64,000 bases of DNA, taken from Yoonia sp. (GTDB lineage: Bacteria > Pseudomonadota > Alphaproteobacteria > Rhodobacterales > Rhodobacteraceae). Location of the stretch: assembly GCA_029252195.1 (NCBI GenBank), contig JAQXBV010000028.1, forward strand, positions 1 through 64,000, read 5' to 3'. The notes beneath the pieces are model-generated. The model ran no database searches, was not told where the DNA came from, and saw only the letters and a program-made list of their open reading frames with translations. Shown here piece by piece: positions 34,937-44,735 of this stretch (the stretch's first letter is position 1; the number at the start of each line of letters is the position of its first letter). A program made the position numbers and the translations under genes.

Positions 34937-35992
34937 ATGACAATGAAGAATACAACATCTTTGACGATCCGCCAACCGGACGACTGGCATTTGCACCTGC
35001 GCGACGGGGCAATGTTGCAGGCCGTTCTGCCTGAAACCGCCCGCCACTTTGGCCGCGCGATCATCATGCCCAATCTGGTGCCGCCCGTCGTGACTGCAGC
35101 CCAAGCTGCGGCCTACCGCGACCGGATCATGGCCGCCCTGCCCGCTGGCTCCGCGTTCAAACCGCTCATGACACTGTACCTCACCGAGGCCACCGATCCC
35201 GAGGATGTCGCCGCTGCACATGCCGCAGGCGTTGCGACGGCGGTGAAGCTTTATCCCGCGGGCGCCACTACAAATTCCGCTTCTGGCGTGCGCGACTTTG
35301 AAAAAGTGCGCCCTGTGCTTGAGAAAATGGCCGAGATCGGCATGCCGCTTTGTGTACATGGTGAGGTCACCAATTCCGATGTCGACATTTTCGACCGTGA
35401 GGCCGTGTTTATCGACAAGGTGCTCAAGCCCTTGCGCAAGCGCGTGCCTGACCTGCGCATCATCATGGAGCATGTGACAACCCAAGACGCGGTCGACTAT
35501 GTGCGCGACACCCATAAGAACCTTGCCGCCACGATCACAACGCATCACCTGATCATCAACCGCAACCATATCCTCGCGGGTGGGATCAAGCCGCATTACT
35601 ATTGCCTGCCAGTGGCCAAACGCGAAATCCACCGCGTGGCCCTCGTCCAGGCAGCAGTATCAGGAGACAAACGGTTCTTCCTTGGCACCGATAGCGCGCC
35701 CCATACCGACCCCAACAAGCTGATGGCTTGCGGCTGTGCGGGCTGCTTTACGGCGCCAAACACCATGTCCTGCCTTGCCGAAGTCTTTGATGCGGCGGGC
35801 GCGTTGCAAAAACTGGAGGCCTTCACCTCACTGAATGGCCCCCGCTTTTATGGGTTGGAGCCAAATGAAGCGACGATCACCCTGACCAAGGGCGATCCCG
35901 TCACTTACCCTGCCAAGATTGACACCGCCGACGGTCCCGTCACTGTGTTTGATCCCGGATTCGACCTGTATTGGTCCGTCAAAGTTAACTAA
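34937..35992 (+). CDS. pyrC: Dihydroorotase, class II
   Basis: It closes carbamoyl-aspartate to dihydroorotate in pyrimidine synthesis. The 351 residues include the metal histidines in [13 protein letters not shown], the lysine normally carboxylated in [31 protein letters not shown], and the aspartate in [12 protein letters not shown]. The length matches the E. coli-type class II enzyme (about 348). ATG at 34937; a second ATG two codons on is possible. pyrE follows 15 bp later. Confidence 0.96.
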   Translation: MTMKNTTSLTIRQPDDWHLHLRDGAMLQAVLPETARHFGRAIIMPNLVPPVVTAAQAAAYRDRIMAALPAGSAFKPLMTLYLTEATDPEDVAAAHAAGVATAVKLYPAGATTNSASGVRDFEKVRPVLEKMAEIGMPLCVHGEVTNSDVDIFDREAVFIDKVLKPLRKRVPDLRIIMEHVTTQDAVDYVRDTHKNLAATITTHHLIINRNHILAGGIKPHYYCLPVAKREIHRVALVQAAVSGDKRFFLGTDSAPHTDPNKLMACGCAGCFTAPNTMSCLAEVFDAAGALQKLEAFTSLNGPRFYGLEPNEATITLTKGDPVTYPAKIDTADGPVTVFDPGFDLYWSVKVN

Positions 35993-36007
35993 ACGAAAGC
36001 GCCCGAC

Positions 36008-36685
36008 ATGATCCCTTCGACCTATCCGACCAAAGACGAAATCGCACGGCTGACCGCAGGGATGCTCTTGGAAATCGGCGCAATCACTTTCAACGCAATA
36101 GAGCCGTTCACACATGCCTCTGGCAAACAGGCGCCCACTTATGTGGACTGCCGCAAGCTGATCTCCTTTCCGCGCATCCGCTCCACCTTGATGGATTTCC
36201 TGACCATCACGATCATGCGCGAAGCAGGTTTCGAGGCCTTCGACAATATCGCAGGCGGCGAAACCGCTGGCATCCCGTTCGCGGCCCTCGTGGCCGAGCG
36301 GATGGCGCTCCCCATGACCTATGTGCGCAAGAAACCCAAAGGCTACGGCCGCAATGCCCGCATCGAAGGGGTCATGAACGAAGGGCAGCGCGTGCTATTG
36401 GTTGAAGACCTGACCACCGATGGCGGCTCCAAGCTGTCATTCGTGGACGCGATCCGCGAAACCGGGGCAACATGTGCGGCGACTGCCGTCATCTTCTATT
36501 ACGGTATCTTTGAAGGCGTTGAAAAAACGCTCTCCGACCACGGTGTGCAACTCTTGCACCTGTGCACGTGGTGGGACGTCCTTGAAGAGGCCAAGGCGCG
36601 CAAGGCCTACGATTCTGCAACCTTGGAGGAAGTCGAATCTTACTTGCGCGATCCGGCTGGTTGGTCGGCTGCACGCGCAAAGTAA
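36008..36685 (+). CDS. pyrE: Orotate phosphoribosyltransferase
   Basis: It adds ribose-phosphate to orotate, making OMP. The 225-residue protein has the PRPP-binding loop [14 protein letters not shown], the flexible-loop basic residues in [17 protein letters not shown], and [16 protein letters not shown]. It is cotranscribed with pyrC, so two consecutive steps of the pathway are linked. A 10-bp inverted repeat lies just past its stop. Confidence 0.96.
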   Translation: MIPSTYPTKDEIARLTAGMLLEIGAITFNAIEPFTHASGKQAPTYVDCRKLISFPRIRSTLMDFLTITIMREAGFEAFDNIAGGETAGIPFAALVAERMALPMTYVRKKPKGYGRNARIEGVMNEGQRVLLVEDLTTDGGSKLSFVDAIRETGATCAATAVIFYYGIFEGVEKTLSDHGVQLLHLCTWWDVLEEAKARKAYDSATLEEVESYLRDPAGWSAARAK

Positions 36686-36705
36686 CTTTGCGGCGAAAAA
36701 TATAA

Positions 36706-36740
36706 ATGATGTGGCAAGGTTAACCCTAAAGCCACATCAT
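36706..36740. repeat. 10-bp perfect inverted repeat between pyrE and dnaB
   Basis: ATGATGTGGC (36706-36715) and GCCACATCAT (36731-36740) enclose a 15-base loop. No T-run follows on the plus strand. It may still end the pyrCE transcript or bind a protein; the dnaB promoter must lie just after it. Confidence 0.5.
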
Positions 36741-36871
36741 CTAGCGACTTCTTAGCCACGCGCCCCCAAATCTGCTAGGCTCGAAGTTATCCACAAAACA
36801 TACAATTTGCGCGGACCCGTCTCGTTTTGTAAGAGACTCCGAGCAAGTTTTGGTCGATCCGGGGTGAAGCA

Positions 36872-38365
36872 ATGAACGAAGTCACAACATTTAATGCAAC
36901 GGGCGTGGCAGAGGCGTCTATCGACACCATGCCGCATTCCATCGAGGCTGAACAACAGCTTCTGGGCGCAATCCTGACTAACAACGATATTTTTGACCGC
37001 ATTGCATCGATCGTCGGGCCAAAGCAATTTTACGACCCCGTGCACGCCCGTATTTTCGAGACCGCGGCGACTCGTATCGCAAAAAACGCACTGGCCTCTC
37101 CTGTGACGCTTAAGACATTCCTTGAAGACGACGAGGGTCTGAAGGAACTGGGCGGTCCCGCCTATCTCGCCCGTCTTGCGGGGGCTGCGATTTCGGCCTT
37201 TGCGGCGCGCGACTATGCCCAGATGATCTATGATCTTTCGACGCGACGCGAACTTATTCAAGTGGGCCGCAGCATCGCCGATAAAGCCGCGAAAATGGAC
37301 GTGCTGTCCGAGCCGCGCGAGCAAATCGTCGAGGCCGAGCAAGAGCTTTACCGGCTGGCCGAGCAAGGCTCTTCCGAGACCGGATTTCAATCCTTCCTCA
37401 AGGCCGTGACCGAGGCCGTCAACGTGACCAACGCCGCCTACCAGCGCGACGGTGGGCTGTCTGGTATCTCCACTGGGCTTGTCGATCTCGACAAAAAGCT
37501 GGGCGGTCTGCACAAATCCGACCTTCTGATCCTCGCGGGCCGCCCGTCGATGGGGAAAACCTCGCTTGCGACCAACATCGCCTATAACGTCGCTAAGGCC
37601 TACCGCAAGGGCACCCTGACTGACGGGACCGAGGGTGCCGTGAACGGTGGCGTCGTGGGCTTTTACTCGCTTGAGATGTCCGCCGAGCAGCTTGCCGCGC
37701 GTATTCTGTCCGAGGCCTCCGAGGTCAACTCGCACCAGATCCGCTCTGGCGATATGACCGAGGCCGAGTTCCGCCGTTTTGTCGAGGCGGCCAAGACGCT
37801 GGAATCCTGCCCGCTGTTTATTGACGACACGCCTGCCCTGCCGATTTCCCAACTCGCCGCCCGCGCCCGTCGCCTGAAACGGTCCCACGGGCTTGACGTG
37901 CTGGTCGTCGACTACCTCCAGCTTGTGCGTGGCACAGGCCGCTCCGAGAACCGTGTGAACGAAATCTCCGAGATCACCATGGGCCTCAAGGCGATTGCCA
38001 AGGAACTGCAAATCCCTGTGATTGCCCTGTCCCAGCTCTCGCGTCAGGTTGAAAACCGCGAAGACAAGCGGCCGCAGCTCTCCGACCTGCGTGAATCGGG
38101 CTCGATCGAGCAAGACGCCGACGTCGTGATGTTCGTGTACCGCGAGGAATACTACAAAGAGCGCGAGAAGCCCGGCGATCACGAGCACGACAAAATGGCC
38201 GCGTGGCAGGATGAAATGGAACGGCTGCACGGGAAGGCCGAGGTCGTGATCGGCAAGCAGCGCCACGGCCCTATCGGCACCGTTGGCCTGTCGTTCGAGG
38301 GTCAATTCACCCGCTTTGGCAATCTCGCGCAACCGTGGCAGGGTACGCCATCCGAAGAATACTAG
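36872..38365 (+). CDS. dnaB: Replicative DNA helicase
   Basis: DnaB forms the ring that unwinds DNA at the replication fork. The 497 residues have the N-terminal collar (HSIEAEQQLLGAILTNNDIFD), the linker, and the RecA-like motor with P-loop AGRPSMGKTSLATN, LEMSAEQLAARIL, the DnaB motif LDVLVVDYLQLV, and SGSIEQDADVVMFVYREEYY. An acidic insert (EKPGDHEHDKMAAWQDEMERLHG) near the C-terminus is slightly longer than in E. coli. The start ATG at 36872 is preceded by GGGGTGAAGC. Confidence 0.97.
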   Translation: MNEVTTFNATGVAEASIDTMPHSIEAEQQLLGAILTNNDIFDRIASIVGPKQFYDPVHARIFETAATRIAKNALASPVTLKTFLEDDEGLKELGGPAYLARLAGAAISAFAARDYAQMIYDLSTRRELIQVGRSIADKAAKMDVLSEPREQIVEAEQELYRLAEQGSSETGFQSFLKAVTEAVNVTNAAYQRDGGLSGISTGLVDLDKKLGGLHKSDLLILAGRPSMGKTSLATNIAYNVAKAYRKGTLTDGTEGAVNGGVVGFYSLEMSAEQLAARILSEASEVNSHQIRSGDMTEAEFRRFVEAAKTLESCPLFIDDTPALPISQLAARARRLKRSHGLDVLVVDYLQLVRGTGRSENRVNEISEITMGLKAIAKELQIPVIALSQLSRQVENREDKRPQLSDLRESGSIEQDADVVMFVYREEYYKEREKPGDHEHDKMAAWQDEMERLHGKAEVVIGKQRHGPIGTVGLSFEGQFTRFGNLAQPWQGTPSEEY

Positions 38366-38430
38366 GGCGCGCGGCGTTGAAACCAGATTGCCCTCTTGTC
38401 GCAACGGCTTTGGCCTGACAAAAGAACGCC

Positions 38431-39468
38431 ATGAGTACTGGACATATTACAATCGACCTCGACGCCATTATCGCAAACTGGCGTGCGCTGGACAAAATGA
38501 CCAAATCCGAGACCGCCGCAGTCGTGAAGGCTGACGGTTACGGACTTGGTGCGGGCCGCATCGCCAAGGCATTGGCCAAGGCGGGTGCGCGCAAATTCTT
38601 CGTCGCCGTCGCCGAAGAAGGGGCTGCCGTGCGTCAGGCGTTGGGCGAAGGGCCACAGATCAACATCCTGTCAGGGCACATGCGCGGCGACACTGATATG
38701 ATCGGCGATCTTGACCTGACACCGATGCTCAACTCCATCGACCAGATCTCGCGGCATTTCGAGGCCCTGCCCGGCCACCCATTTGGCATTCAACTTGATA
38801 CAGGGATGAACCGTCTGGGCATGGAATGGGACGAATGGGGTGCCATCGCGGAAATCGCACTGGCCCAACGCCCGACGCTTGTGATGAGCCATCTCGCCTG
38901 CGCCGACGAGCCGGACCATCCGATGAACGCCTTCCAGTTGGACGTGTTTCACCAAATGACCGACGGGATCAGCACGCCGCGCTCGCTTGCCGCGACGGGT
39001 GGCATTCTTCTAGGCAAAGACTACCATTTCGATCTGACCCGCCCGGGTATCGGGCTTTACGGCGGGCAACCCTTTGCCAAGGCCAAGAACGTCGTACAAA
39101 TGGACCTGCCCGTGATCCAGATCCGCAACCTGAACGCAGGCGAAGTCGTGGGATACGGCAACGCTTGGCAGGCCGAGCGGCCCAGCAAAATCGCGACCGT
39201 TGCCGCTGGCTATGCCGATGGCTTGCTCAGATCGATGTCCGACAAGGCCACTTTCTATTATGGCGACGAGCCCTGCCCGCTTGTGGGCCGTGTCTCGATG
39301 GATCTGATCACCGTCGATGTGACGGATCTATCCGAGGAACCACATGCGCTTACATTGCTTGGCCCCCGTCAAACGGTCGATCAATTGGCGCAAGCGGCAG
39401 GCACCATCGGCTATGAGATCCTGACCTCCTTGGGCAACCGTTACACACGGCGCTCCAAAGGCGGTTAA
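38431..39468 (+). CDS. alr: Alanine racemase
   Basis: It makes D-alanine for peptidoglycan. The 345-residue enzyme has the PLP lysine in [13 protein letters not shown], the [10 protein letters not shown] segment, [10 protein letters not shown], and the catalytic tyrosine region [12 protein letters not shown], then [14 protein letters not shown]. It is 65 bp from dnaB, an order common in proteobacteria. Intact and cytoplasmic. Confidence 0.95.
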   Translation: MSTGHITIDLDAIIANWRALDKMTKSETAAVVKADGYGLGAGRIAKALAKAGARKFFVAVAEEGAAVRQALGEGPQINILSGHMRGDTDMIGDLDLTPMLNSIDQISRHFEALPGHPFGIQLDTGMNRLGMEWDEWGAIAEIALAQRPTLVMSHLACADEPDHPMNAFQLDVFHQMTDGISTPRSLAATGGILLGKDYHFDLTRPGIGLYGGQPFAKAKNVVQMDLPVIQIRNLNAGEVVGYGNAWQAERPSKIATVAAGYADGLLRSMSDKATFYYGDEPCPLVGRVSMDLITVDVTDLSEEPHALTLLGPRQTVDQLAQAAGTIGYEILTSLGNRYTRRSKGG

Positions 39469-39520
39469 GCCGCTATTCGGCGACGCACTGGCGCACAAAC
39501 TGACAGCGGAGTAATCCAAG

Positions 39521-39988
39521 ATGCGCAAAATTCTGATCGGTGCAAATCTCGCGCTTCTCGTAGGCTTCCCAATTGCATGGTTCGCGCCCCTGATGCGTGC
39601 GGGCCTGCTGCCGCTGTTTTCGCTGTCCGAAATCAGCGTCGTGTCGGGATTGCAAAGCCTTTGGGGCTCTGATGTCATTTTGGCACTTCTGGTGACGATT
39701 TTCGCGCTTTTTGCGCCTTACCTCAAAACCATCGGACTGACGCTCATTCACTTTGAGCTGCTCAGCGACAAGCTCCTGCCTGTGCTGGCTTGGTTGGGGA
39801 AACTGGCGATGGCTGACGTGTTTCTCATTGCGCTTTATATCGTCGTGGCAAAAGGGGTCGGGATCGGCAAACTCGAAACCGCATGGGGTCTGTACATTTT
39901 TACCGCCTGCATTCTTGCCTCCATTGCCATTTCAGCGCTCACCCCACGGTTTTTTCCGCGTAAAAATATACCCGCGGCAAGCGCCTGA
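39521..39988 (+). CDS. Paraquat-inducible protein A-like membrane protein
   Basis: The 155-residue product has four hydrophobic helices (LIGANLALLVGFPIAWFAP; VILALLVTIFALFAPYL; MADVFLIALYIVVAKGVG; WGLYIFTACILASIAISAL). It resembles one PqiA domain, including the MADVFLIALYIV segment. Full PqiA has two such domains plus zinc cysteines; this protein has neither the cysteines nor the second half. PqiA works with lipid-transport MCE proteins, not present here. Function uncertain. Confidence 0.7.
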   Translation: MRKILIGANLALLVGFPIAWFAPLMRAGLLPLFSLSEISVVSGLQSLWGSDVILALLVTIFALFAPYLKTIGLTLIHFELLSDKLLPVLAWLGKLAMADVFLIALYIVVAKGVGIGKLETAWGLYIFTACILASIAISALTPRFFPRKNIPAASA

Positions 39989-40033
39989 CATTTCCCCATT
40001 GCCAGACAATGGTTAATGGGGCAAAACGTGAAC

Positions 40034-41410
40034 ATGGCAAAACAAAACATCTTTACCTGTAACGAATGCGGCGCCTCCCACACCAAATGGTCGGGGCAAT
40101 GCGATGCGTGCAACGCGTGGAACTCGATCCAAGAGGATAAACCGCTTGGCACGGGCCCTGCGAAAAAATCCTTGGGCGGGATGCGCGGCAAGCGCGTGAT
40201 CCTGACCGATCTGGCCTCCAAAGAGCCGCCCCCGCCGCGCACGATGTCGGGTGTCGACGAGCTTGACCGCGTGCTGGGCGGAGGGTTGGTCAAGGCCTCT
40301 GCCCTGCTTGTGGGTGGCGATCCGGGGATCGGAAAGTCGACGCTGCTGCTGCAGGCGGCTGCCCGTTTCGCGCGCAACGGCCTGAAGGTGATCTATATCT
40401 CTGGCGAGGAATCTGCGGGCCAGATCCAAATGCGGGCCGAAAGGCTCGGCTTAACCAAGAGCCCTGTGCGCCTCGCCTCCGAGACGAATTTGCGCGACAT
40501 TCTGACGACCCTTGAGGCGGAAAAGCCGGATCTCGCTATTATCGATTCGATCCAGACCATGTGGGCGGATAATGTTGACAGCGCACCGGGATCGGTGAGC
40601 CAAGTCCGCGCGTCGGCCCACGAGTTGACCACCTTTGCCAAGACCAACGGTATCTCAGTGATCATGGTCGGGCATGTGACCAAAGACGGCTCGATCGCGG
40701 GGCCGCGCGTCGTTGAACATATGGTCGATACGGTGCTCTATTTCGAGGGCGAGCGCGGGCACCAGTTCCGCATCTTGCGGTCAGTCAAAAACCGCTTTGG
40801 TCCGGCGGATGAGATCGGCGTGTTCGAAATGACGGGCAAGGGCCTGGCCGAGGTCAAAAACCCCTCTGCGCTGTTCCTGTCTGATCGCGGAAAACCTGCC
40901 CCCGGTTCAGTCGTCTTTGCCGGGATCGAGGGCACCCGCCCGATGCTATGCGAAATTCAGGCGCTGGTCGCCCCCTCCCCTCATAGCCAGCCCAAACGGT
41001 CCGTCGTGGGGCTGGATGGCGGCAGGCTTGGTATGATCCTCGCCGTGCTAGAATCGCGCTGCGGAGTCCCGTTCACGGGGCTTGATGTCTATCTCAATGT
41101 CGCAGGCGGCATGAAGATCAATGACCCTGCCGCTGATCTCGCGGTCGCGGCCGCATTGGTTTCTGCGCGCGAAGATGCCGCTTTGCCCCATGATGCGGTG
41201 ATTTTTGGCGAAATAAGTCTCTCAGGCGCGCTCCGTCCTGTCGTTCAGACCGAAAATAGATTGAAAGAAGCGCAAAAACTTGGTTTTACGTCCGCAATCA
41301 CACCGCAACAGACCAAAAAGGTCGCGGTGGCGGGGCTGAGCTTGCGATATACGCAAGACTTGGCCACGTTTGTGGCTGAAACATTCGGGGATCGTGGCCC
41401 CGAAAAGTAA
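40034..41410 (+). CDS. radA: DNA repair protein RadA
   Basis: RadA drives branch migration in recombination. The 458 residues have the N-terminal zinc finger (CNECGASHTKWSGQCDAC), the RecA-like ATPase with P-loop GGDPGIGKSTLLLQAA, the signature KNRFGPADEIGVFEM, and a C-terminal Lon-protease-like domain (GLDVYLNVAGGMKINDPAADLA) without protease activity. Start MAKQNIFTC at 40034 agrees with the family; an ATG six codons earlier also exists. Followed 16 bp later by cvpA. Confidence 0.95.
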   Translation: MAKQNIFTCNECGASHTKWSGQCDACNAWNSIQEDKPLGTGPAKKSLGGMRGKRVILTDLASKEPPPPRTMSGVDELDRVLGGGLVKASALLVGGDPGIGKSTLLLQAAARFARNGLKVIYISGEESAGQIQMRAERLGLTKSPVRLASETNLRDILTTLEAEKPDLAIIDSIQTMWADNVDSAPGSVSQVRASAHELTTFAKTNGISVIMVGHVTKDGSIAGPRVVEHMVDTVLYFEGERGHQFRILRSVKNRFGPADEIGVFEMTGKGLAEVKNPSALFLSDRGKPAPGSVVFAGIEGTRPMLCEIQALVAPSPHSQPKRSVVGLDGGRLGMILAVLESRCGVPFTGLDVYLNVAGGMKINDPAADLAVAAALVSAREDAALPHDAVIFGEISLSGALRPVVQTENRLKEAQKLGFTSAITPQQTKKVAVAGLSLRYTQDLATFVAETFGDRGPEK

Positions 41411-41426
41411 AAAGTGAGAGACGTGC

Positions 41427-41990
41427 ATGGAAGGTTTCACAATCATCGACGGAGTCGTGGCCGCCGTGATCGTCGTGTCGGCACTGCTGGCCTATAGCCG
41501 TGGCTTCGTGCGCGAGGCGATGGCGATTGCAGGGTGGATCGGGGCAACAATCCTTGCCTTTATCTTTGCGGACTCTGTGCAGCCGATTATGCGTAGCCTG
41601 CCTGTCATCGGTGACTTTATCGGCGATAGCTGTGAGCTGTCGATTATCGCCTCCTTTGCTGCGGTCTTCGCGATTGCGCTGGTGGTCGTGTCGATCTTTA
41701 CGCCGCTGTTTTCCAGCCTTGTGCAGCGCTCGGCGCTGGGTGGCTTGGATCAGGGGTTCGGCTTCCTCTTTGGGGTGCTGCGCGGTATCTTGCTCGTTGC
41801 TGTTGCTTTCTTTGTTTATCAAACCGTGCTGTCCACCCAAAAGGTCGATATGGTTGAGAACAGCCGCTCGGCAAAAGTCTTTAGCCGCCTGACTGGCCAA
41901 ATCGAAGAGCGCGACCCGGAAGCGGCATTGGGCTGGATCACAACCCAATACGAGCAATTGGTCGGCACTTGTGGTGCGGCTGCGCAATAA
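41427..41990 (+). CDS. cvpA: CvpA-family membrane protein
   Basis: The 187-residue protein has four membrane helices: IIDGVVAAVIVVSALLAY, EAMAIAGWIGATILAFIFA, AAVFAIALVVVSIFTPLF and GFLFGVLRGILLVAVAFFVY. The family motif RGFVREAMAIAGW lies near the N-terminus. CvpA is needed for colicin V production in E. coli and more widely for envelope stress tolerance. It often sits next to purF, as here. The C-terminal 50 residues are cytoplasmic. Confidence 0.88.
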   Translation: MEGFTIIDGVVAAVIVVSALLAYSRGFVREAMAIAGWIGATILAFIFADSVQPIMRSLPVIGDFIGDSCELSIIASFAAVFAIALVVVSIFTPLFSSLVQRSALGGLDQGFGFLFGVLRGILLVAVAFFVYQTVLSTQKVDMVENSRSAKVFSRLTGQIEERDPEAALGWITTQYEQLVGTCGAAAQ

Positions 41991-41996
41991 GCGGAA

Positions 41997-42014
41997 GATG
42001 GGTTAAAACCCATC
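41997..42014. repeat. Short palindrome after cvpA, REP-like
   Basis: GATGGGTT and AACCCATC form a tight hairpin with a 2-base centre, flanked by CCTACG. It may be a terminator or one of the small intergenic palindromes frequent in this order. Confidence 0.4.
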
Positions 42015-42068
42015 CTACGTTATTGTTCTGTTACAACAGGTCTTTCGCTGGGTGACACTTGGCGCAAG

Positions 42069-42100
42069 ACCCCTTAAGAGGGGTGCAAATGACACCCCTC
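42069..42100 (+). promoter_or_regulatory. Alternative hairpins in the purF leader
   Basis: Segment 1 ACCCCT (42069-42074) can pair with AGGGGT (42079-42084). The overlapping segment 2 GAGGGGTG (42078-42085) can instead pair with CACCCCTC (42093-42100). The two structures exclude each other and end 7 bp before the purF ribosome site. No T-run is present, so control of translation is more likely than termination. Confidence 0.4.
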
Positions 42101-42119
42101 GGATTCGGAGCTGCCTGCG

Positions 42120-43589
42120 TTGTCCCATCAGATGCCCCCTGCCCATCCTTTTGACGATGATAAACTGCGGGAGGAGTGTGGCGTGTTCGGCGTTGTCGGC
42201 GTTACCGATGCCGCAAACTTTGTCGCACTCGGCCTTCATGCCCTGCAACACCGTGGACAAGAGGCTGGTGGGATCGTCACCCATGACCCCGTGAACGGGT
42301 TCAACCAGCAACGGCGCATGGGCCTTGTGCGCGACAACTTCACCTCACCAGCGATGATTGCCTCACTGCCGGGCACCATCGGCATGGGCCATGTGCGTTA
42401 TTCAACGGCAGGCTCCAAGGGCCAGACCGCCCTGCGCGATGTGCAGCCGTTCTTTGGTGAGTTCTCAATGGGTGGTGCGGCCATTGCCCACAATGGCAAC
42501 CTGACCAATGCCGATGCCCTGCGCCGTGAACTTATTGACCGAGGGTCGATCTTCCAGTCCTCCTCTGATTCCGAGTGCATCATCCACCTGATGGCCCGCT
42601 CCATGGGCCAGAACATTCCCGACCGTATGGAAGAGGCCCTGCGCAAGGTCGAAGGCGCTTTCTCGATCGTGGCCATGACCCGCACCAAACTAATTGGTTG
42701 CCGCGATCCTTTGGGCGTGCGCCCGCTTGTGCTTGGCAAGATCGGTGAGGGCTATGCTTTGGCCTCGGAGACCTGCGCGCTCGACATTATCGGCGCCGAA
42801 TTTGTCCGCGAAATCGCACCGGGTGAGATGGTTGTCATCAACGCAGAGGGTGTCTCCAGCCACTTCCCGTTCCGCCCTGCAAAATCGCGGTTCTGCATCT
42901 TCGAGAACGTCTATTTCTCGCGCCCCGACAGTATTTTGGGCGGCAAGTCCGTCTATGAAATCCGCGAGAACATCGGCCGCGAACTGGCCAAAGAGGCCCC
43001 CGTCGAGGCCGATCTCGTCTGCCCTGTGCCTGACAGCGGCACGCCTGCGGCCATCGGCTATTCGCTTGAATCCGGTATCCCCTACGCCATGGGCATCATC
43101 CGCAACCAATATATGGGGCGGACCTTCATCGAGCCCACGGAATCGATCCGCAACATGGGTGTGCGCCTGAAACTCAACGTGAACCGCGCCCTGATCAAAG
43201 GCAAACGCGTGATCCTTGTGGACGACAGCGTTGTGCGTGGCACCACCAGCCGCAAGATCAAAGAGATGATCCTTGATGCAGGCGCCGCCGAGGTCCACTT
43301 CCGCATCGCATCGCCGCCCACCGCTTGGCCCTGCTTTTACGGCGTAGACACGCCAGAGCGTGAAAAACTCCTCGCCGCGACCATGACCGAGGAAGAAATG
43401 CGCGCCAATATCGGTGTCGACAGCCTCAAGTTCATCTCGCTCGATGGCCTTTACCGCGCGTCTGGCGAGCCAAACGGTCGCAATGCCAAATCCCCAGCCT
43501 TCTGCGATGCATGTTTCTCTGGCGAATATCCGGTGAAGCCTTCCGATATGATCGCAAAAGGGTTCAAACCCAACGCCACCGTCGAGTAA
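42120..43589 (+). CDS. purF: Amidophosphoribosyltransferase
   Basis: First committed step of purine synthesis, PRPP to phosphoribosylamine using glutamine. The glutaminase nucleophile is the cysteine in REECGVFGVVG after a short propeptide. The PRPP loop is VILVDDSVVRGTTS, and YVVRYSTAGSK-like VRYSTAGSK and HNGNLTNA are typical. A C-terminal FCDACFSGEYPV recalls the cysteines of the Fe-S form. Start: TTG at 42120 lies 9 bases after GGAG, while ATG at 42132 (MPPAHPFDDD) fits homologues but has no ribosome site; I give the TTG. cvpA precedes. Confidence 0.95.
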   Translation: MSHQMPPAHPFDDDKLREECGVFGVVGVTDAANFVALGLHALQHRGQEAGGIVTHDPVNGFNQQRRMGLVRDNFTSPAMIASLPGTIGMGHVRYSTAGSKGQTALRDVQPFFGEFSMGGAAIAHNGNLTNADALRRELIDRGSIFQSSSDSECIIHLMARSMGQNIPDRMEEALRKVEGAFSIVAMTRTKLIGCRDPLGVRPLVLGKIGEGYALASETCALDIIGAEFVREIAPGEMVVINAEGVSSHFPFRPAKSRFCIFENVYFSRPDSILGGKSVYEIRENIGRELAKEAPVEADLVCPVPDSGTPAAIGYSLESGIPYAMGIIRNQYMGRTFIEPTESIRNMGVRLKLNVNRALIKGKRVILVDDSVVRGTTSRKIKEMILDAGAAEVHFRIASPPTAWPCFYGVDTPEREKLLAATMTEEEMRANIGVDSLKFISLDGLYRASGEPNGRNAKSPAFCDACFSGEYPVKPSDMIAKGFKPNATVE

Positions 43590-43593
43590 TCCG

Positions 43594-44232
43594 ATGAAAA
43601 CAGCACTTATCACGGGCGCATCGCGCGGTTTGGGCGCGGCTTTGGCCGTCGCTTTGGCCCCGACGCACCACATCATCGCTGTGGGCAAAACCACGGGCGC
43701 ATTGGAAGAGATCGACGACCAGATCAAGGCGGCAGGCGGCCAAGGAACCCTTGCCCCCATGGACATCACCGTCGATGCGGCGATGCAGCAGCTTTGCCGG
43801 TCCATTTTTGATCGCTGGGGCGGTCTGGATCTGTGGATTCACACTGCAATTCATGCGGCCCCCTTGGCCCCTGCCGGTCATATCGGCACCAAGGACCTTG
43901 CGAAGTCCATCACAATCAACATCGAGGCCACGGCGCGCCTGATCGGCTATGTCGGCCCGCTTTTGGGGCAAAACGGCCACGCGGTATTTATGGATGATCC
44001 ACGCGGCGGCGCGCAGTTCTTTGGCGCGTATGGTGCGACAAAGGCCGCACAAATCGCCCTCGCCCGCTCTTGGGCTGCCGAGTCCGCCAAAACAGGGCCG
44101 CACGTCCATATCCTCACCCCAAACCCGATGCCGACGGCCACGCGCGCGCGCTTCTTCCCCGGAGAAGACCGCAGCCCGCTGGCCTCACCCACCTCGGAGG
44201 CCGCGCGACTGCTCGGCCTGCTCTCGCTCTAA
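43594..44232 (+). CDS. Short-chain dehydrogenase/reductase
   Basis: The 212-residue protein has an SDR nucleotide loop at the very start (ALITGASRGLGAALAVALA), a WIHTAIHAAPLAP segment in place of NNAG, and a Y-x3-K-like YGATKAAQIALARSW active site. The first strand is near residue 1, and the C-terminus is short, so it is a compact SDR. It follows purF by 4 bp and is followed 9 bp later by an unknown gene, suggesting one transcript. Substrate unknown. Confidence 0.85.
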   Translation: MKTALITGASRGLGAALAVALAPTHHIIAVGKTTGALEEIDDQIKAAGGQGTLAPMDITVDAAMQQLCRSIFDRWGGLDLWIHTAIHAAPLAPAGHIGTKDLAKSITINIEATARLIGYVGPLLGQNGHAVFMDDPRGGAQFFGAYGATKAAQIALARSWAAESAKTGPHVHILTPNPMPTATRARFFPGEDRSPLASPTSEAARLLGLLSL

Positions 44233-44241
44233 GGAAACCCC

Positions 44242-44661
44242 ATGACTGCGACGATCACAGACCTTCTCGATACGGCGCATAAATCGGCGGCAACTCTGAC
44301 AAAACCGGCCCAAATCGAGGCGGCCTGCATCGAGCTCGCCGCCGCATTCGAGGCGAGGATGCAGCACCACTTCAAGCGCGGGCCATTCTACAAAAAACTG
44401 CATAAGCTGTTGATTGAAAGCGGTAATCCTGCACTGGCAACCCGCGTGCACGCCTATGCCACCGCCGTCAGCGTGATCAAACACGGGCCAGGTGCCAGCT
44501 ACCGCGAGCTGAAATCCATCCCCGACCTGCCTTTCGATATCCGCTTCCCTGCGGCCGAGCCTCATACGCTTGTTGACGTTGCCAGTGGTGACTTCTTTGC
44601 GTCGCTTGCAGAGACATTGGAACAGGCGCATCAGTTTCTAGAGACCCGCAACACCGACTAG
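44242..44661 (+). CDS. Conserved hypothetical protein in the purF operon
   Basis: The 139-residue protein starts MTATITDLLDTAHKSAATL with AAGGAAA upstream. It is mostly helical, with ARMQHHFKRGPFYKKLHKLL and a conserved-looking segment VIKHGPGASYRELKSIPDLP. No signal peptide or metal motif that I can name. Probably cotranscribed with the SDR gene. Confidence 0.65.
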   Translation: MTATITDLLDTAHKSAATLTKPAQIEAACIELAAAFEARMQHHFKRGPFYKKLHKLLIESGNPALATRVHAYATAVSVIKHGPGASYRELKSIPDLPFDIRFPAAEPHTLVDVASGDFFASLAETLEQAHQFLETRNTD

Positions 44662-44735
44662 CAATGAGATACTTTAACCCTCTCTCATGCGCGCGCGACA
44701 AGACGGCCTCAAAGGCCAGATCCCCAACACATGTG

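Noticed and set aside
36752-38404. Open frame of 550 codons on the minus strand opposite dnaB
   Set aside because: Shadow of dnaB; high-GC genes often leave the complementary frame open. No domain recognised.
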